Shown: piece after piece, positions 27,640-36,882 of the stretch
How positions within the stretch are numbered: the stretch's first letter is position 1
Layout: every line of letters starts with the position of its first letter
Assembly (NCBI GenBank): GCA_002365595.1
Contig: DFAM01000013.1
Coordinates: 108,345 to 171,724, forward strand
Origin: Acinetobacter sp. UBA3106
GTDB taxonomy: Bacteria > Pseudomonadota > Gammaproteobacteria > Pseudomonadales > Moraxellaceae
Reading direction: 5' to 3'
DNA: 63,380 nucleotides
Notes under the pieces: generated by a model
What the model was told of the DNA's origin: nothing
What the model saw: the letters and a program-made list of their open reading frames with translations, nothing else
The model's database searches: none
Translations under genes and position numbers: made by a program

Positions 27640-28245
27640 TTATTGGATGATCAGCCAGGTTGCAGCCAGCATGAGTAAACCGCCTGAACCGCCATCAATC
27701 CATTTCTGTTTACGTTCATCTATATGGGTTTTTTGACTAATCTTGGCAAAAATCACACTCAAGCCACAATACACCACAAAAATCAGTCCAATAAAGATAA
27801 AGGACAAGATTAAACCCTGACTCACCGTATTTCCGGTTTTATCAATGAACTGCGGTAAAATTGCAAAATAGATCAGCATGCCTTTCGGATTTAACAGTGC
27901 AGTAAAAAACCCTTTTTTGATCGGACTGGACGAAGATTTTTTCTCGATCGTGAATTTATTTTGACTGAACACCGACTTGATTAAACTAAAAGCCAGAAAT
28001 AACAGGTAAGCAATGCCGAGCCAGCGGATGGTTTCAAATAACACCGGGAAAGAGACAATGATGGCGGCGATCCCCAATGCGACCAAAACGGAATGGACCA
28101 AATATCCAAGACAAATTCCTACAGTTGCCAGCATGCCTGCTTTTGCATCTTTACCCATCACTTGTGACAAGATAAACAGCATATCTGGTCCAGGGGTGAA
28201 AATAAGCGGGATAACCGTTAAGGCGAACAGTGCAAATACAGACAT
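27640..28245 (-). CDS. LysE-family amino acid exporter
   Basis: A 201-aa inner-membrane protein with about six helices. TPGPDMLFILSQ near residues 17-28 is the LysE/RhtB signature; LNPKGMLIYFAILPQF is the second conserved block. The start at 28245 (MSVFALFALTVIPL) matches the family; the frame extends upstream to 28302 without support. It is divergent from an Lrp/AsnC regulator gene 113 bases away, a common regulator and exporter pair, so amino-acid-induced export is likely. Confidence 0.9.
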   Translation of the reverse strand: MSVFALFALTVIPLIFTPGPDMLFILSQVMGKDAKAGMLATVGICLGYLVHSVLVALGIAAIIVSFPVLFETIRWLGIAYLLFLAFSLIKSVFSQNKFTIEKKSSSSPIKKGFFTALLNPKGMLIYFAILPQFIDKTGNTVSQGLILSFIFIGLIFVVYCGLSVIFAKISQKTHIDERKQKWIDGGSGGLLMLAATWLIIQ

Positions 28246-28358
28246 TTCCTTTTCCCTTTCCATGTCTTGAAAGTGAAAATTAGTATCGAATAAATAGTAC
28301 AAAATAGGATTTCAAATATTCTATAATTATGATCATTTTTCGAATTATATTCTAATTT

Positions 28359-28853
28359 ATGAAGCTATCTTCTAAATCTGTTTCAGCAAAGCTGGACCGT
28401 ATTGATAAAAATATCATTCGAGCCTTGCAAAATAATGGCCGTATGCAAAACAACGATCTGGCCCGTGAAATTGGACTCTCGCCATCTTCCTGTCTGCGGC
28501 GGGTGAAACTACTGGAAGAAGCAGGTGTGATTCAGAGCTACACCACTGTGGTCGATCCGCAAAAAATTGGCTTGCAGCTCATCTTGTTTTCACGAATCTG
28601 GTTAACTGGGCAGGATGCCGAAACCATTGATACCTTCATTGAAGCCATGAAGGAGCTTCCCCAGGTGATGGAGTGTTATATTATTTTGGGTGAATGCGAT
28701 GCCATGCTGAAAGTGGTGGTTCCGGATCTGGAAAGTTATCGTAAATTTCAGTCCGCGCATCTGACCAAGAAAAATGGCATTACCAGTGTAAAAACGGATT
28801 TGCCGAGTCAGATTATTAAACAGAGTTTTCAATTACCGCTTGATGATCTTTAG
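28359..28853 (+). CDS. Lrp/AsnC family transcriptional regulator
   Basis: A 164-aa DNA-binding protein: N-terminal helix-turn-helix (LDRIDKNIIRALQNNGRMQN to LSPSSCLRRVKLLEEAG, about residues 12-55) and a C-terminal ligand/oligomer domain with ECYIILGECDAMLKVVVPDLESY. It probably controls the divergent LysE exporter in response to an amino acid and may repress itself. It ends 10 bases before the frameshifted GNAT gene. Confidence 0.92.
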   Translation: MKLSSKSVSAKLDRIDKNIIRALQNNGRMQNNDLAREIGLSPSSCLRRVKLLEEAGVIQSYTTVVDPQKIGLQLILFSRIWLTGQDAETIDTFIEAMKELPQVMECYIILGECDAMLKVVVPDLESYRKFQSAHLTKKNGITSVKTDLPSQIIKQSFQLPLDDL

Positions 28854-28863
28854 GACATCTAGA

Positions 28864-29431
28864 ATGAGTTTACGGCTTGAGACATCACGTTTGATTTTAA
28901 GAGCATGGAAAAATTCAGATCTTAAGTCGTTTTATGCCTTAAATTCTAACCCTGAAGTGATGCGTTATTTTCCAGATTGCTTAACCCGCACACAAAGTGA
29001 TGCACTGGCGCATAAATTTCAAAGCCTGATCGAAAATCAGGCTTGGGGCGTGTGGGCAATAGAATTAAAACAGACAGGTGATTTTATTGGCTGCACCGGA
29101 TTACATGCTCAACCCCATCAGTTTACATTTTCACCCTGCACCGAAATAGTCTGGCGACTTGAGCAGAAATATTGGGAGCAATGGTTTTGCGACCGAGGCT
29201 GCAACAGCGTGCTTAAACTTTGCTTTTGATTTATTCAATCTGAACCAGATCGTGGCCTTTACGGCAATACAAAACATTCAATCTCAAGCTGTGATGCAAC
29301 GTTTAGGCATGCAGTTTAAGGACTACTTCAATCACCCTGCTTTAGATGACAGCAGCCCTTTACAAAGACATGTGCTTTATCAAATCACCGCAGCTCAATT
29401 TAGCAACCTAAAAAGGAATCAAGCAGGCTGA
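28864..29431 (+). pseudogene. GNAT (RimJ-type) acetyltransferase, frameshifted
   Basis: ATG at 28864 starts LETSRLILRAW, typical of RimJ/RimL-like N-acetyltransferases, and continues through GDFIGCTGLHA and WRLEQKYW. The frame then turns to nonsense and stops at 29229. The true continuation, GFATEAATACLNFAFD to the end at 29431, is in another frame. Removing the single A at 29177 restores YWGNGFATEAA, the acetyl-CoA loop, and one frame of about 188 codons. So a one-base insertion has broken the gene, or the base is a sequencing error. Confidence 0.85.
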
Positions 29432-29805
29432 TTATGCAAAAAGTCACGATGGATGTGGCTTAAATCAATTAAATCATAGGCCTGAAGATTAAATATTTCC
29501 CAAACCGCTAAAAAGTCTTCTTTTAAATCCACATTTGAGGTCGCGATTGGACGCTCCTGCCATTGCAGGTCTGAAATCCACAGGTAGGTTTGCTGGGTCA
29601 CATCATTAATCGCCTGTACCTTACCTTCTGAATTGATTCCTTGTACATGCGCATGGGCAGGCAAAACCGGTTCGATATTAGGCAAACTAATTTCTACAAA
29701 ATGTTTAACTTGACGCAGTCCATAACCTGCAAAAATTTCTTTTTGTGCAGGGGTTAACTGGTCATATTTCTCTAAAATTCCTGTAATCATTGTTTCGCCT
29801 ATCAT
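29419..29805 (-). CDS. Conserved hypothetical protein, 128 aa
   Basis: I do not recognise a family. Soluble, acidic, without membrane segments: an N-terminal ITGILEKYDQLTPAQKEIF helix, a middle possibly beta-rich (HFVEISLPNIEPVLPAHAHV) and a tail rich in Trp and aromatic residues. The frame opens at 29865, but GGAAGG lies 3 bases before the ATG at 29805, so that start is preferred. Its 3' end overlaps the GNAT pseudogene end by 13 bases on the other strand. Confidence 0.65.
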   Translation of the reverse strand: MIGETMITGILEKYDQLTPAQKEIFAGYGLRQVKHFVEISLPNIEPVLPAHAHVQGINSEGKVQAINDVTQQTYLWISDLQWQERPIATSNVDLKEDFLAVWEIFNLQAYDLIDLSHIHRDFLHNQPA

Positions 29806-30066
29806 TTTCCTTCCAATATTTAGCTGACCCGCAGTGTAAGCATAAATAATTTCATCGCTATACATTATTCATGCAATCCACATTATGGTTATACGTGATT
29901 CTTATACCCTATAAATTGGCTTTTTATTATCCGACAATAGTTCAAAATGTCATCTTTATGCACTGATATTTTTTCATATGCTTATTTAACTTTAATGAAA
30001 CCACTGTAGCTGACTCTAAAATAATCAAGCAAAGTCCAGGCCATATTTAGTCAGATTCTAATGTTG

Positions 30067-31020
30067 TTACGACTTTTTAACTTGCGCTCGTGGATGTGCC
30101 TGATCATACACTTGGGCCAAATGATCAAAATCGACATGGGTATAAATTTGTGTGGTGGTCAAATTGCTATGTCCCAGCATTTCCTGTACTGCACGTAAAT
30201 CCCGACTGTTCGAGAGCATATGACTGGCAAAGCAATGACGTAACAAATGTGGATGCAAATCCACATTCACCCCGGCACGCAGGGCTTGCAATTTCACCCG
30301 GTTTTCAATTTGCCGTGCACCCAGCGGATTGCCCTTTTGGGTAATAAATACATGTGCATCCGGCACAAAATCGCCATGCCACAAGGGATAGACTTGCAGC
30401 CATTGCATTACTGCATCGCGAGCCTTGCTGCCAAAAGGTACCACACGGGTTTTATTACCCTTACCGGTAATGCGTAACAATTGACGGTTAAAATCAATAT
30501 CTTTAATCCGCAAACCTTGCACTTCAGCCAGACGCAGGCCACTGGAATACAACAGCTCCAAAATGGCTTTATCGCGTAGCCACATTTGCTGTTCTACCGG
30601 TTTCTCAGGTGCAGGCTGATCCAGAATCTGGTTCACGGTTTCAATATCGACCATGCCCGGAAGCGGTCTGGGAATACGTTTTAGCTGAAAATCATCCGCC
30701 GGATTAAACGCCAGATACTGACCTTGCTCGGCCCATTTCATAAATTGGCGAATGGACGAAAGCATACGCTGTAAACTGCTGGAACTTAAGCCATGCTGTT
30801 CCACTTTATAGGCCAAATATTCACGCAGATCTGTGGTTTCTATATTGGCCAGATTCAGTTTTTTGCTCTCACAAAAATTTAAAAAATCGGAAACATCACG
30901 TTCATAAGCCTGCAAGGTATGTCTAGACTGGTTTTGAATTTCTCGTTCTTTTAACCACATCAGTAATAAATCAGCGGGAGTACGTAGCTGCATATCCAAA
31001 TCAATCACGCTTTTCCCCAT
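30067..31020 (-). CDS. xerC: Tyrosine recombinase XerC
   Basis: A 317-aa recombinase that with XerD resolves chromosome dimers at dif. N-terminal core-binding domain (about residues 15-100), then the catalytic domain with Arg163 (SSGLRLAE), Lys187 (GKGNK), His258-x-x-Arg261 (HLLRH), His284 (LGHSNL) and the nucleophile Tyr293 (IYTHVDF). All catalytic residues are intact. It lies after the dapF end on the same strand; the neighbourhood identifies it as housekeeping XerC rather than a mobile integrase. No flanking prophage genes are seen. Confidence 0.95.
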   Translation of the reverse strand: MGKSVIDLDMQLRTPADLLLMWLKEREIQNQSRHTLQAYERDVSDFLNFCESKKLNLANIETTDLREYLAYKVEQHGLSSSSLQRMLSSIRQFMKWAEQGQYLAFNPADDFQLKRIPRPLPGMVDIETVNQILDQPAPEKPVEQQMWLRDKAILELLYSSGLRLAEVQGLRIKDIDFNRQLLRITGKGNKTRVVPFGSKARDAVMQWLQVYPLWHGDFVPDAHVFITQKGNPLGARQIENRVKLQALRAGVNVDLHPHLLRHCFASHMLSNSRDLRAVQEMLGHSNLTTTQIYTHVDFDHLAQVYDQAHPRAQVKKS

Positions 31021-31142
31021 TTTATTAAATGATTAAAATTCATTTCAAACCTTGGTTTTATGAACCGCACAAAGAGCAATATTTGCTTTCATTTTCATTC
31101 TATCTGCTTCATGAGGACTTATCCAATTCACGATGCACAAAT

Positions 31143-31174
31143 AAAAAGCACCATCATGAGGACAGTGCTTTTTT
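31143..31174. terminator. Terminator after dapF
   Basis: AAAAGCAC pairs with GTGCTTTTTT around 31144-31173; read on the minus strand it lies just after the dapF stop and before xerC, with a T-run. Confidence 0.65.
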
Positions 31175-31190
31175 CATCAAAATATCTAAC

Positions 31191-32036
31191 TTATTGCTGA
31201 TAGTAACTTAAATCGATACGTCCCTGATAGACATTTGCCGTTGGACCGGTCATCCACACCACATCACCTTCTTTCCATTCAATTTGCAGCTTACCGCCTG
31301 CCAGTTCAATTTCAACATTATTAGCCAACAGACCACGGCGCATACCTGAAACCGCAGCAGCACAGGCACCTGTACCACAAGCTAAAGTTTCACCGACACC
31401 ACGTTCAAACACACGCAAACGTGCATGTTTTTCGTCAATAATTTGCATAAAACCGGCATTAACACGTTGCGGGAAACGCTCATGTGATTCTACTTGCGGC
31501 CCCATACCTGCGACATCAGCCGTGATCACATCTGGGACAATGGTCACTGCATGGGGATTACCCATATTTACCACATCAATGATAATGCTTTGATCATTGG
31601 CCAAAGCCAGGCTGTAAAGGTTTTCAGGTGCATCCGCAAGGAATGGAATCTGGTTCGGCAAGAATTTAGGATAACCCATGTTCACACGAACCCAGCCATT
31701 TGCACCCAATTCAGGCTCTACGATACCGGCTTTGGTCTGCACTTTAATTTTGGTTTTGGTGGTGAGCTGACGCTCATGTACAAAACGTGCAAAACAACGC
31801 ACCCCATTACCGCATTGCTCCACTTCAGAACCATCGGCATTGAAAATACGATATTTAAAATCAACATTGGGCAAATCAGGCGGCTCAACAATCAGCAGCT
31901 GATCAAAACCAATGCCAAAGTGGCGGTCTGCCAAACGCTGAATGGTAACGGTATCCAAATAGGCACGCTGGCTGATCAGGTCAACCACCATGAAGTCATT
32001 ACCCAAGCCATGCATTTTGGTAAATTCTAAAAACAT
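31191..32036 (-). CDS. dapF: Diaminopimelate epimerase
   Basis: A 281-aa enzyme converting LL- to meso-diaminopimelate for lysine and peptidoglycan. The two catalytic cysteines lie in EQCGNGVRCF and ETLACGTGACAA. FTKMHGLGNDF opens the protein. The start at 32036 (MFLEFTKM) has GGAG 9 bases before it and matches the family; an ATG at 32051 overlapping the lysA stop is also possible. Same operon as lysA and lptM. Confidence 0.96.
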   Translation of the reverse strand: MFLEFTKMHGLGNDFMVVDLISQRAYLDTVTIQRLADRHFGIGFDQLLIVEPPDLPNVDFKYRIFNADGSEVEQCGNGVRCFARFVHERQLTTKTKIKVQTKAGIVEPELGANGWVRVNMGYPKFLPNQIPFLADAPENLYSLALANDQSIIIDVVNMGNPHAVTIVPDVITADVAGMGPQVESHERFPQRVNAGFMQIIDEKHARLRVFERGVGETLACGTGACAAAVSGMRRGLLANNVEIELAGGKLQIEWKEGDVVWMTGPTANVYQGRIDLSYYQQ

Positions 32037-32050
32037 CTCAGAGATCTCCA

Positions 32051-33295
32051 TTATGGCAATAATCGTTCACGTTCCCACAAAGATTCAACGGTTTCACGCT
32101 CACGAATCAAATGAGCCTGATCACCATCGACCATCACTTCAGCAGCACGACCACGGCTGTTGTAGTTCGAGCTCATCACGAAACCGTAAGCGCCCGCACC
32201 CAATACAGCCAGCACGTCATTTTCTTGTAATGCCAGCTTACGCTCTTTACCCAAGAAATCGCCGGTTTCACAAATCGCGCCAACCACATCCCACTCTTTC
32301 GCTTCAACATTCGTACGTGGCGTCACTTCCTGAATATCCATCCATGCTTCATATAAAGCAGGACGAATGAGGTCGTTCATGGCAGCATCAATAATCGCGA
32401 AGTTTCGGTGATTGGTTGGTTTAAGCAAATCGACTTTGGTCAGCAATACACCGGCATTGGCCGAAATACTGCGACCCGGTTCCATATACACTTTCAGACC
32501 AAGTTTTTCTAAAGCTGGTTTTAGTGCATTGGCATATTCTTCAACAGTGGGCGGAACTTCATCTTTATAAGTCACACCTAAACCGCCACCAATATCGATG
32601 TGTTTTAAATTGATACCTAATTCTTTAAGTTTCTCAATCAGCACAATGACGCGATCAAGCGCATCAACAAATGGCTGGGTTTCAGTCAATTGTGAACCGA
32701 TATGACAGTCAATTCCTACCACATCCAAGTTTGGCAAAGACGCAGCATATTGATAGGTTTCAAATACGCTATCAGACGGAATACCGAATTTATTTTCTTT
32801 TAAACCAGTGGAAATATAAGGATGGGTTTTGGCATCCACATCCGGATTGACACGTAAAGAAATCGGGGCTTTTACATTCAATTCAGCGGCCACTTTTTGA
32901 ATACGGTCCAGCTCGGCATACGATTCTACGTTAAAGCAGGCAATCCCCACCTCCAGCGCTTTTTTAATATCTGCTTCTGACTTACCCAAACCCGAGAATA
33001 CAATTTTAGAGGCATCTCCACCCGCTTTCAGCACACGCGCCAGTTCACCGCCAGTAACAATATCAAAGCCCGCGCCACACTTGGCCAGCACATTCAACAC
33101 CGCAAGGTTTGAGTTTGACTTTACCGCAAAACAAATTTGATGATCGATAAAGCTAAACGCACGATCCATATCTAAATAATGCTTTTCAAAAGTCGCTTTT
33201 GAATAAACATAAAGTGGCGTGCCAAATTGCTGCGCAAGCTGTTGTAGAGAACATTGCTCGGCATGCAAAACCCCATTGATGCGGGTAAAACTCAT
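32051..33295 (-). CDS. lysA: Diaminopimelate decarboxylase
   Basis: A 414-aa PLP enzyme making lysine from meso-DAP. PLP lysine in ICFAVKSNSN, GIDCHIGSQL, HIDIGGGLGV, YMEPGRSI, ICETGDFLG and GAYGFVMSSNYNSR are all present and in order. GGATACATTC precedes the ATG. It lies between lptM and dapF; its product uses the DapF product, so the pair is functional as well as physical. Confidence 0.97.
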   Translation of the reverse strand: MSFTRINGVLHAEQCSLQQLAQQFGTPLYVYSKATFEKHYLDMDRAFSFIDHQICFAVKSNSNLAVLNVLAKCGAGFDIVTGGELARVLKAGGDASKIVFSGLGKSEADIKKALEVGIACFNVESYAELDRIQKVAAELNVKAPISLRVNPDVDAKTHPYISTGLKENKFGIPSDSVFETYQYAASLPNLDVVGIDCHIGSQLTETQPFVDALDRVIVLIEKLKELGINLKHIDIGGGLGVTYKDEVPPTVEEYANALKPALEKLGLKVYMEPGRSISANAGVLLTKVDLLKPTNHRNFAIIDAAMNDLIRPALYEAWMDIQEVTPRTNVEAKEWDVVGAICETGDFLGKERKLALQENDVLAVLGAGAYGFVMSSNYNSRGRAAEVMVDGDQAHLIRERETVESLWERERLLP

Positions 33296-33333
33296 GAATG
33301 TATCCTTTCGATGACGCGTTTAGATATTGAAAA

Positions 33334-33555
33334 TTAATTCGTTTCAGCAGATGAAGCGGGAAGCTCTTGGGCTACTGGAGCGGCTTCTTGCTTATTTGAG
33401 GATTGCTGTTTGGAATCCACATTGGGATATAACAAATATTTTGCACGTTTGTCATAATTCGGATCGCTCGGTAGCTGCAAAGCTCCAGATTGACCACAAC
33501 CGACTAAAGCAAAACCTGTTACCAATACACTGATGCAGCAAATGACAAGACGCAT
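33334..33555 (-). CDS. lptM: Small LPS-assembly lipoprotein LptM
   Basis: A 73-aa lipoprotein (YifL family) that assists LptD maturation at the outer membrane. Signal peptide with lipobox VGCGQSGALQLP: the Cys at residue 20 would be lipidated, and CGxxGxLxLP is the family motif. The tail is rich in Gln, Ala and Ser. AGGTGGTTAG precedes the ATG. Position before lysA-dapF matches the yifL-dapF arrangement in E. coli. Confidence 0.88.
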   Translation of the reverse strand: MRLVICCISVLVTGFALVGCGQSGALQLPSDPNYDKRAKYLLYPNVDSKQQSSNKQEAAPVAQELPASSAETN

Positions 33556-33639
33556 CTAACCACCTATTTCATATTTTCGAAGAAGTATAACCTGATCATG
33601 TGACATGACCAAAGCACTAAACGCTAGAGATTATAGTGT

Positions 33640-33674
33640 GTTAAAAAAAAACGCCAGTTTGAAACTGGCGTTTT
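33640..33674 (-). terminator. Terminator of cycA
   Basis: Near-perfect palindrome ACGCCAGTTT-g-AAACTGGCGT (33651-33671) with a long A-run on the + strand, which is a T-run for the minus-strand cycA transcript. Confidence 0.88.
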
Positions 33675-33689
33675 AATCGTTTAGCTGGA

Positions 33690-35093
33690 TTATTTATGTT
33701 TCGGTTTGTAGAAACCAAAGTAGCCAATAATCAGAATAATGAACCAGATCGGGCTGACCATCAGCGCTTTCATGGTATCAGCTTCTAAGGACAGCACATA
33801 AATCATGCCGATAAAGAAGATGATGACCAGCCAGCAGGTGAACAATCCACCAGGAAGTTTAAAGGTTGATTTGGCATGCAGTTCTGGACGTGTTTTGTAA
33901 TACACAATATAGCTCCAGATGATCATCAGCCAGACACAGATAAACAGGATGGTGGAAAGCGTGGTTGCCAAAGTAAACGCTTCAACCGTATTCGGTACGA
34001 AATACTGAAGTGCAGCACCCAATAACAAACAGATTGCCGAGAAATACAAGGCATTTGCAGGCACAGCACGTTTATTCAAATGTCCAAAAGCTTTTGGACC
34101 TTGCTCTTCCCGCGATAAACCAAACAGCATACGACTGGTTGAGAACACACCACTGTTCATGGATGACATTACTGAAGACAACACCACCAAATTCATGATG
34201 ATGGCTGCTGCCGCAATACCTGCCTGACTAAACAGGTTTACAAACGGACTGATGCTAGGATCAATTTTATTCCATGGTGTTACCGACATGACAATCACCA
34301 GTGCCAACACATAGAAAATGATGATACGAATCGGAATCGAGTTCACCGCTTTAGGCAGGTTGCGCTCTGGATCTTTGGTTTCTGCCGCAGTCGTACCGAC
34401 CAGTTCTACCCCAACAAAGGCGAAAATCGCAATCTGGAAGCCTGCCAGGAAGCCGGTGACTCCGGTTGGGAAAATACCGTCATGTGACCAGAGATGAGTA
34501 AATGACGCCACTTCACCTGCTGTTGAGGTAAAGCCGGTAAAGATCATCCACAGGCCCACAAGAATGAGCACCACAATAGCAATAATCTTGATAAGTGCAA
34601 ACCAGAACTCTAGTTCACCGAATAGCTTAACGGTAACCAGATTCAGCCCCATAATAAACACAATGGCGGCAATACTGATCATTACTCCTTCGCCAGGCGT
34701 AAACGGCAGCCCTCCGTTAAAGAATTGCAGGTAATAAATAATGGCCGATAAGTCAGCAATACCGATGGTGATCCAGCACAGCCAATAGGTCCAGCCGACA
34801 AAATAGCCTGCCCAGGGACCGATTAAATCTGTGGAAAAATCAATAAAAGACTTGTACTTCAGGTTAGACAGTAACAGTTCGCCAAGCGCACGCATGACCA
34901 AAAACACCATGAAACCAATAATCATATAAATGATCAGAATGGATGGTCCGGCCAGGCTGATGGTTTTACCCGAACCCATGAATAAACCTGTACCAATTGC
35001 CCCGCCAATCGCAATAAGTTGCAAATGCCGATTCGACAAACTCCGCTGCAGTTCACCACCTTCAGTCGGTGAACTATGGTTTTCATTTGACAT
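33690..35093 (-). CDS. cycA: D-serine/D-alanine/glycine permease (APC family)
   Basis: A 467-aa inner-membrane amino acid:proton symporter with about twelve helices. LSNRHLQLIAIGGAIGTGLF, MGSGKTISLAGPS, GELLLSNLKYKSF, VELVGTTAAETKDPERNLP and SSMNSGVFSTSRMLFGL closely follow E. coli CycA as remembered. It imports glycine, D-alanine and D-serine; a related substrate is possible. Single gene, divergent from radA, with its own terminator. Confidence 0.88.
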   Translation of the reverse strand: MSNENHSSPTEGGELQRSLSNRHLQLIAIGGAIGTGLFMGSGKTISLAGPSILIIYMIIGFMVFLVMRALGELLLSNLKYKSFIDFSTDLIGPWAGYFVGWTYWLCWITIGIADLSAIIYYLQFFNGGLPFTPGEGVMISIAAIVFIMGLNLVTVKLFGELEFWFALIKIIAIVVLILVGLWMIFTGFTSTAGEVASFTHLWSHDGIFPTGVTGFLAGFQIAIFAFVGVELVGTTAAETKDPERNLPKAVNSIPIRIIIFYVLALVIVMSVTPWNKIDPSISPFVNLFSQAGIAAAAIIMNLVVLSSVMSSMNSGVFSTSRMLFGLSREEQGPKAFGHLNKRAVPANALYFSAICLLLGAALQYFVPNTVEAFTLATTLSTILFICVWLMIIWSYIVYYKTRPELHAKSTFKLPGGLFTCWLVIIFFIGMIYVLSLEADTMKALMVSPIWFIILIIGYFGFYKPKHK

Positions 35094-35377
35094 TGTTATT
35101 TTCGTCTCTCAAATTTCGTGTGATAAAAGTAGCTCAAATTAAAATAAATAAATAAAGTTTTTTGAGCGATTGTTTAATATTTTTCAAGCCTGACTGTGTT
35201 TCTGTCGCTTTTTCATCCAAATCGGGTCCATTTTACTTTCCTTTTCTTCATTTCCCTTGTTTTAGCAGTTTACGTGCCAAGATAAAGTTTGGCGAGAATT
35301 TATGCAAAAAATTGTATTTCCAGACAGCTATTGCTACATTCTTCACCCGTCTTCCTATTTATATAGATACCATTCAA

Positions 35378-36769
35378 ATGAGCAAAGTCAAAACTGTATA
35401 CCGTTGCGAACAATGTGGAACTGACCATCCCAAATGGGCGGGTCAATGTTCAGATTGCGGAGAATGGAATAGTCTGACCGAAGTTCGTCTTGAACCCGCA
35501 GTGAGTCACCGTGCACAACCAAAAATGGGCGGCGGCTATGCGGGCCAGGCTGCAACAATTACTACCCTAAATAAAGTTTCTGTTTCACATGAAACACGCT
35601 TGGCTACAGGGATTGGTGAATTTGACCGTGTTTTAGGAGGTGGCCTGGTTACAGGTTCGGTGGTGCTGATTGGCGGTGATCCCGGAATTGGTAAATCGAC
35701 CATACTTTTACAAACTGCGACCCATATGGCAGCAGCACAGAGTTCTGCACTCTATGTCACCGGTGAGGAATCACTTTCGCAAGTCGCTTTACGTGCCCAC
35801 CGTTTAGATTTACCGACAGAACATCTTAAAGTGATGGCTGAAACCTGCGTGGAACGGATTTGCGAGGTATTGGCGCAAGAACGCCCTGCAGTTGCCATTC
35901 TGGATTCTATTCAAACTCTGTATACCGAAACCTTGCAGTCGGCACCGGGCGGGGTTTCACAAATTCGTGAATCGGCTGCTTTATTGACCCGCTTTGCCAA
36001 AAATAGTGGTACTGCCCTGTTCCTAGTAGGGCATGTGACCAAAGAAGGTGCATTGGCAGGACCACGTGTGCTGGAACATATGGTCGATTGCGTCCTGTAT
36101 TTTGAAGGTCAGTCTGACTCACGTTACCGCATGATTCGCGCAGTCAAAAACCGTTTTGGCGCAGTCAATGAACTTGGCGTATTTGGTATGACCGACAAAG
36201 GCTTACGTGAAGTGGCTAACCCATCGGCTATTTTCTTAAGCCGTTATGATGAAGCCATTCCCGGTTCGATTGTGATGATTAGCCGCGAAGGTACTCGTCC
36301 ACTGTTGGTTGAGGTGCAGGCTTTGGTGGATGATGCGCATGGTCAACCGCGTCGTGTCGCGCTGGGTCTGGAGCAAAACCGGTTAAATATGCTGCTTGCA
36401 GTGATGCACCGTCACGGCGGTGTACAAACCTCTGGACAGGATGTCTATGTCAATGTAGTCGGTGGCTTAAAGATTACTGAAACCGGTTCTGACCTTGCAG
36501 TTTTACTTGCCTGTGCCTCCAGCTTGCGTGGTAAAGCCTTGCCACAGCAACTGGCAGTCTTTGGTGAAGTGGGACTGTCCGGTGAAATCCGTCCTGTGCC
36601 AAATGGTCAGGAACGCTTAAAAGAAGCCATTAAGCATGGCTTTAAATACATTATTTTGCCTAGAGGCAATGCACCACAAAAACCGATCCCGAATGTACAG
36701 ATCATTTCAGTGGCACGCCTGCATGAAGCACTGACTGAAGCGATGAATTTGAGTGAAGAACTGGCTTAA
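35378..36769 (+). CDS. radA: DNA repair protein RadA
   Basis: A 463-aa RecA-like helicase that drives branch migration in recombination. Order: N-terminal zinc finger CEQCG...CSDCG (about residues 9-27), Walker A GGDPGIGKST near 100, the RadA motif KNRFGAVNELGVF near 260, and a Lon-protease-like C-terminal domain. The frame is open from 35162, but the zinc finger and family length fix the start at the ATG 35378. No strong ribosome-binding site is seen. Confidence 0.96.
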   Translation: MSKVKTVYRCEQCGTDHPKWAGQCSDCGEWNSLTEVRLEPAVSHRAQPKMGGGYAGQAATITTLNKVSVSHETRLATGIGEFDRVLGGGLVTGSVVLIGGDPGIGKSTILLQTATHMAAAQSSALYVTGEESLSQVALRAHRLDLPTEHLKVMAETCVERICEVLAQERPAVAILDSIQTLYTETLQSAPGGVSQIRESAALLTRFAKNSGTALFLVGHVTKEGALAGPRVLEHMVDCVLYFEGQSDSRYRMIRAVKNRFGAVNELGVFGMTDKGLREVANPSAIFLSRYDEAIPGSIVMISREGTRPLLVEVQALVDDAHGQPRRVALGLEQNRLNMLLAVMHRHGGVQTSGQDVYVNVVGGLKITETGSDLAVLLACASSLRGKALPQQLAVFGEVGLSGEIRPVPNGQERLKEAIKHGFKYIILPRGNAPQKPIPNVQIISVARLHEALTEAMNLSEELA

Positions 36770-36882
36770 ATCCTCAACATGAATGTTCATGTAAAAAAAA
36801 TACCAATTTGATATTGAAATTCACTACAAATGCCTACATAACTATAAGGCTACAATTTACTTTTTTATTTAGGAAAAAATCG

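Noticed and set aside
30067..31020. Integrase of a mobile element
   Set aside because: Sequence and dapF context fit housekeeping XerC; no attachment repeats or phage genes nearby.
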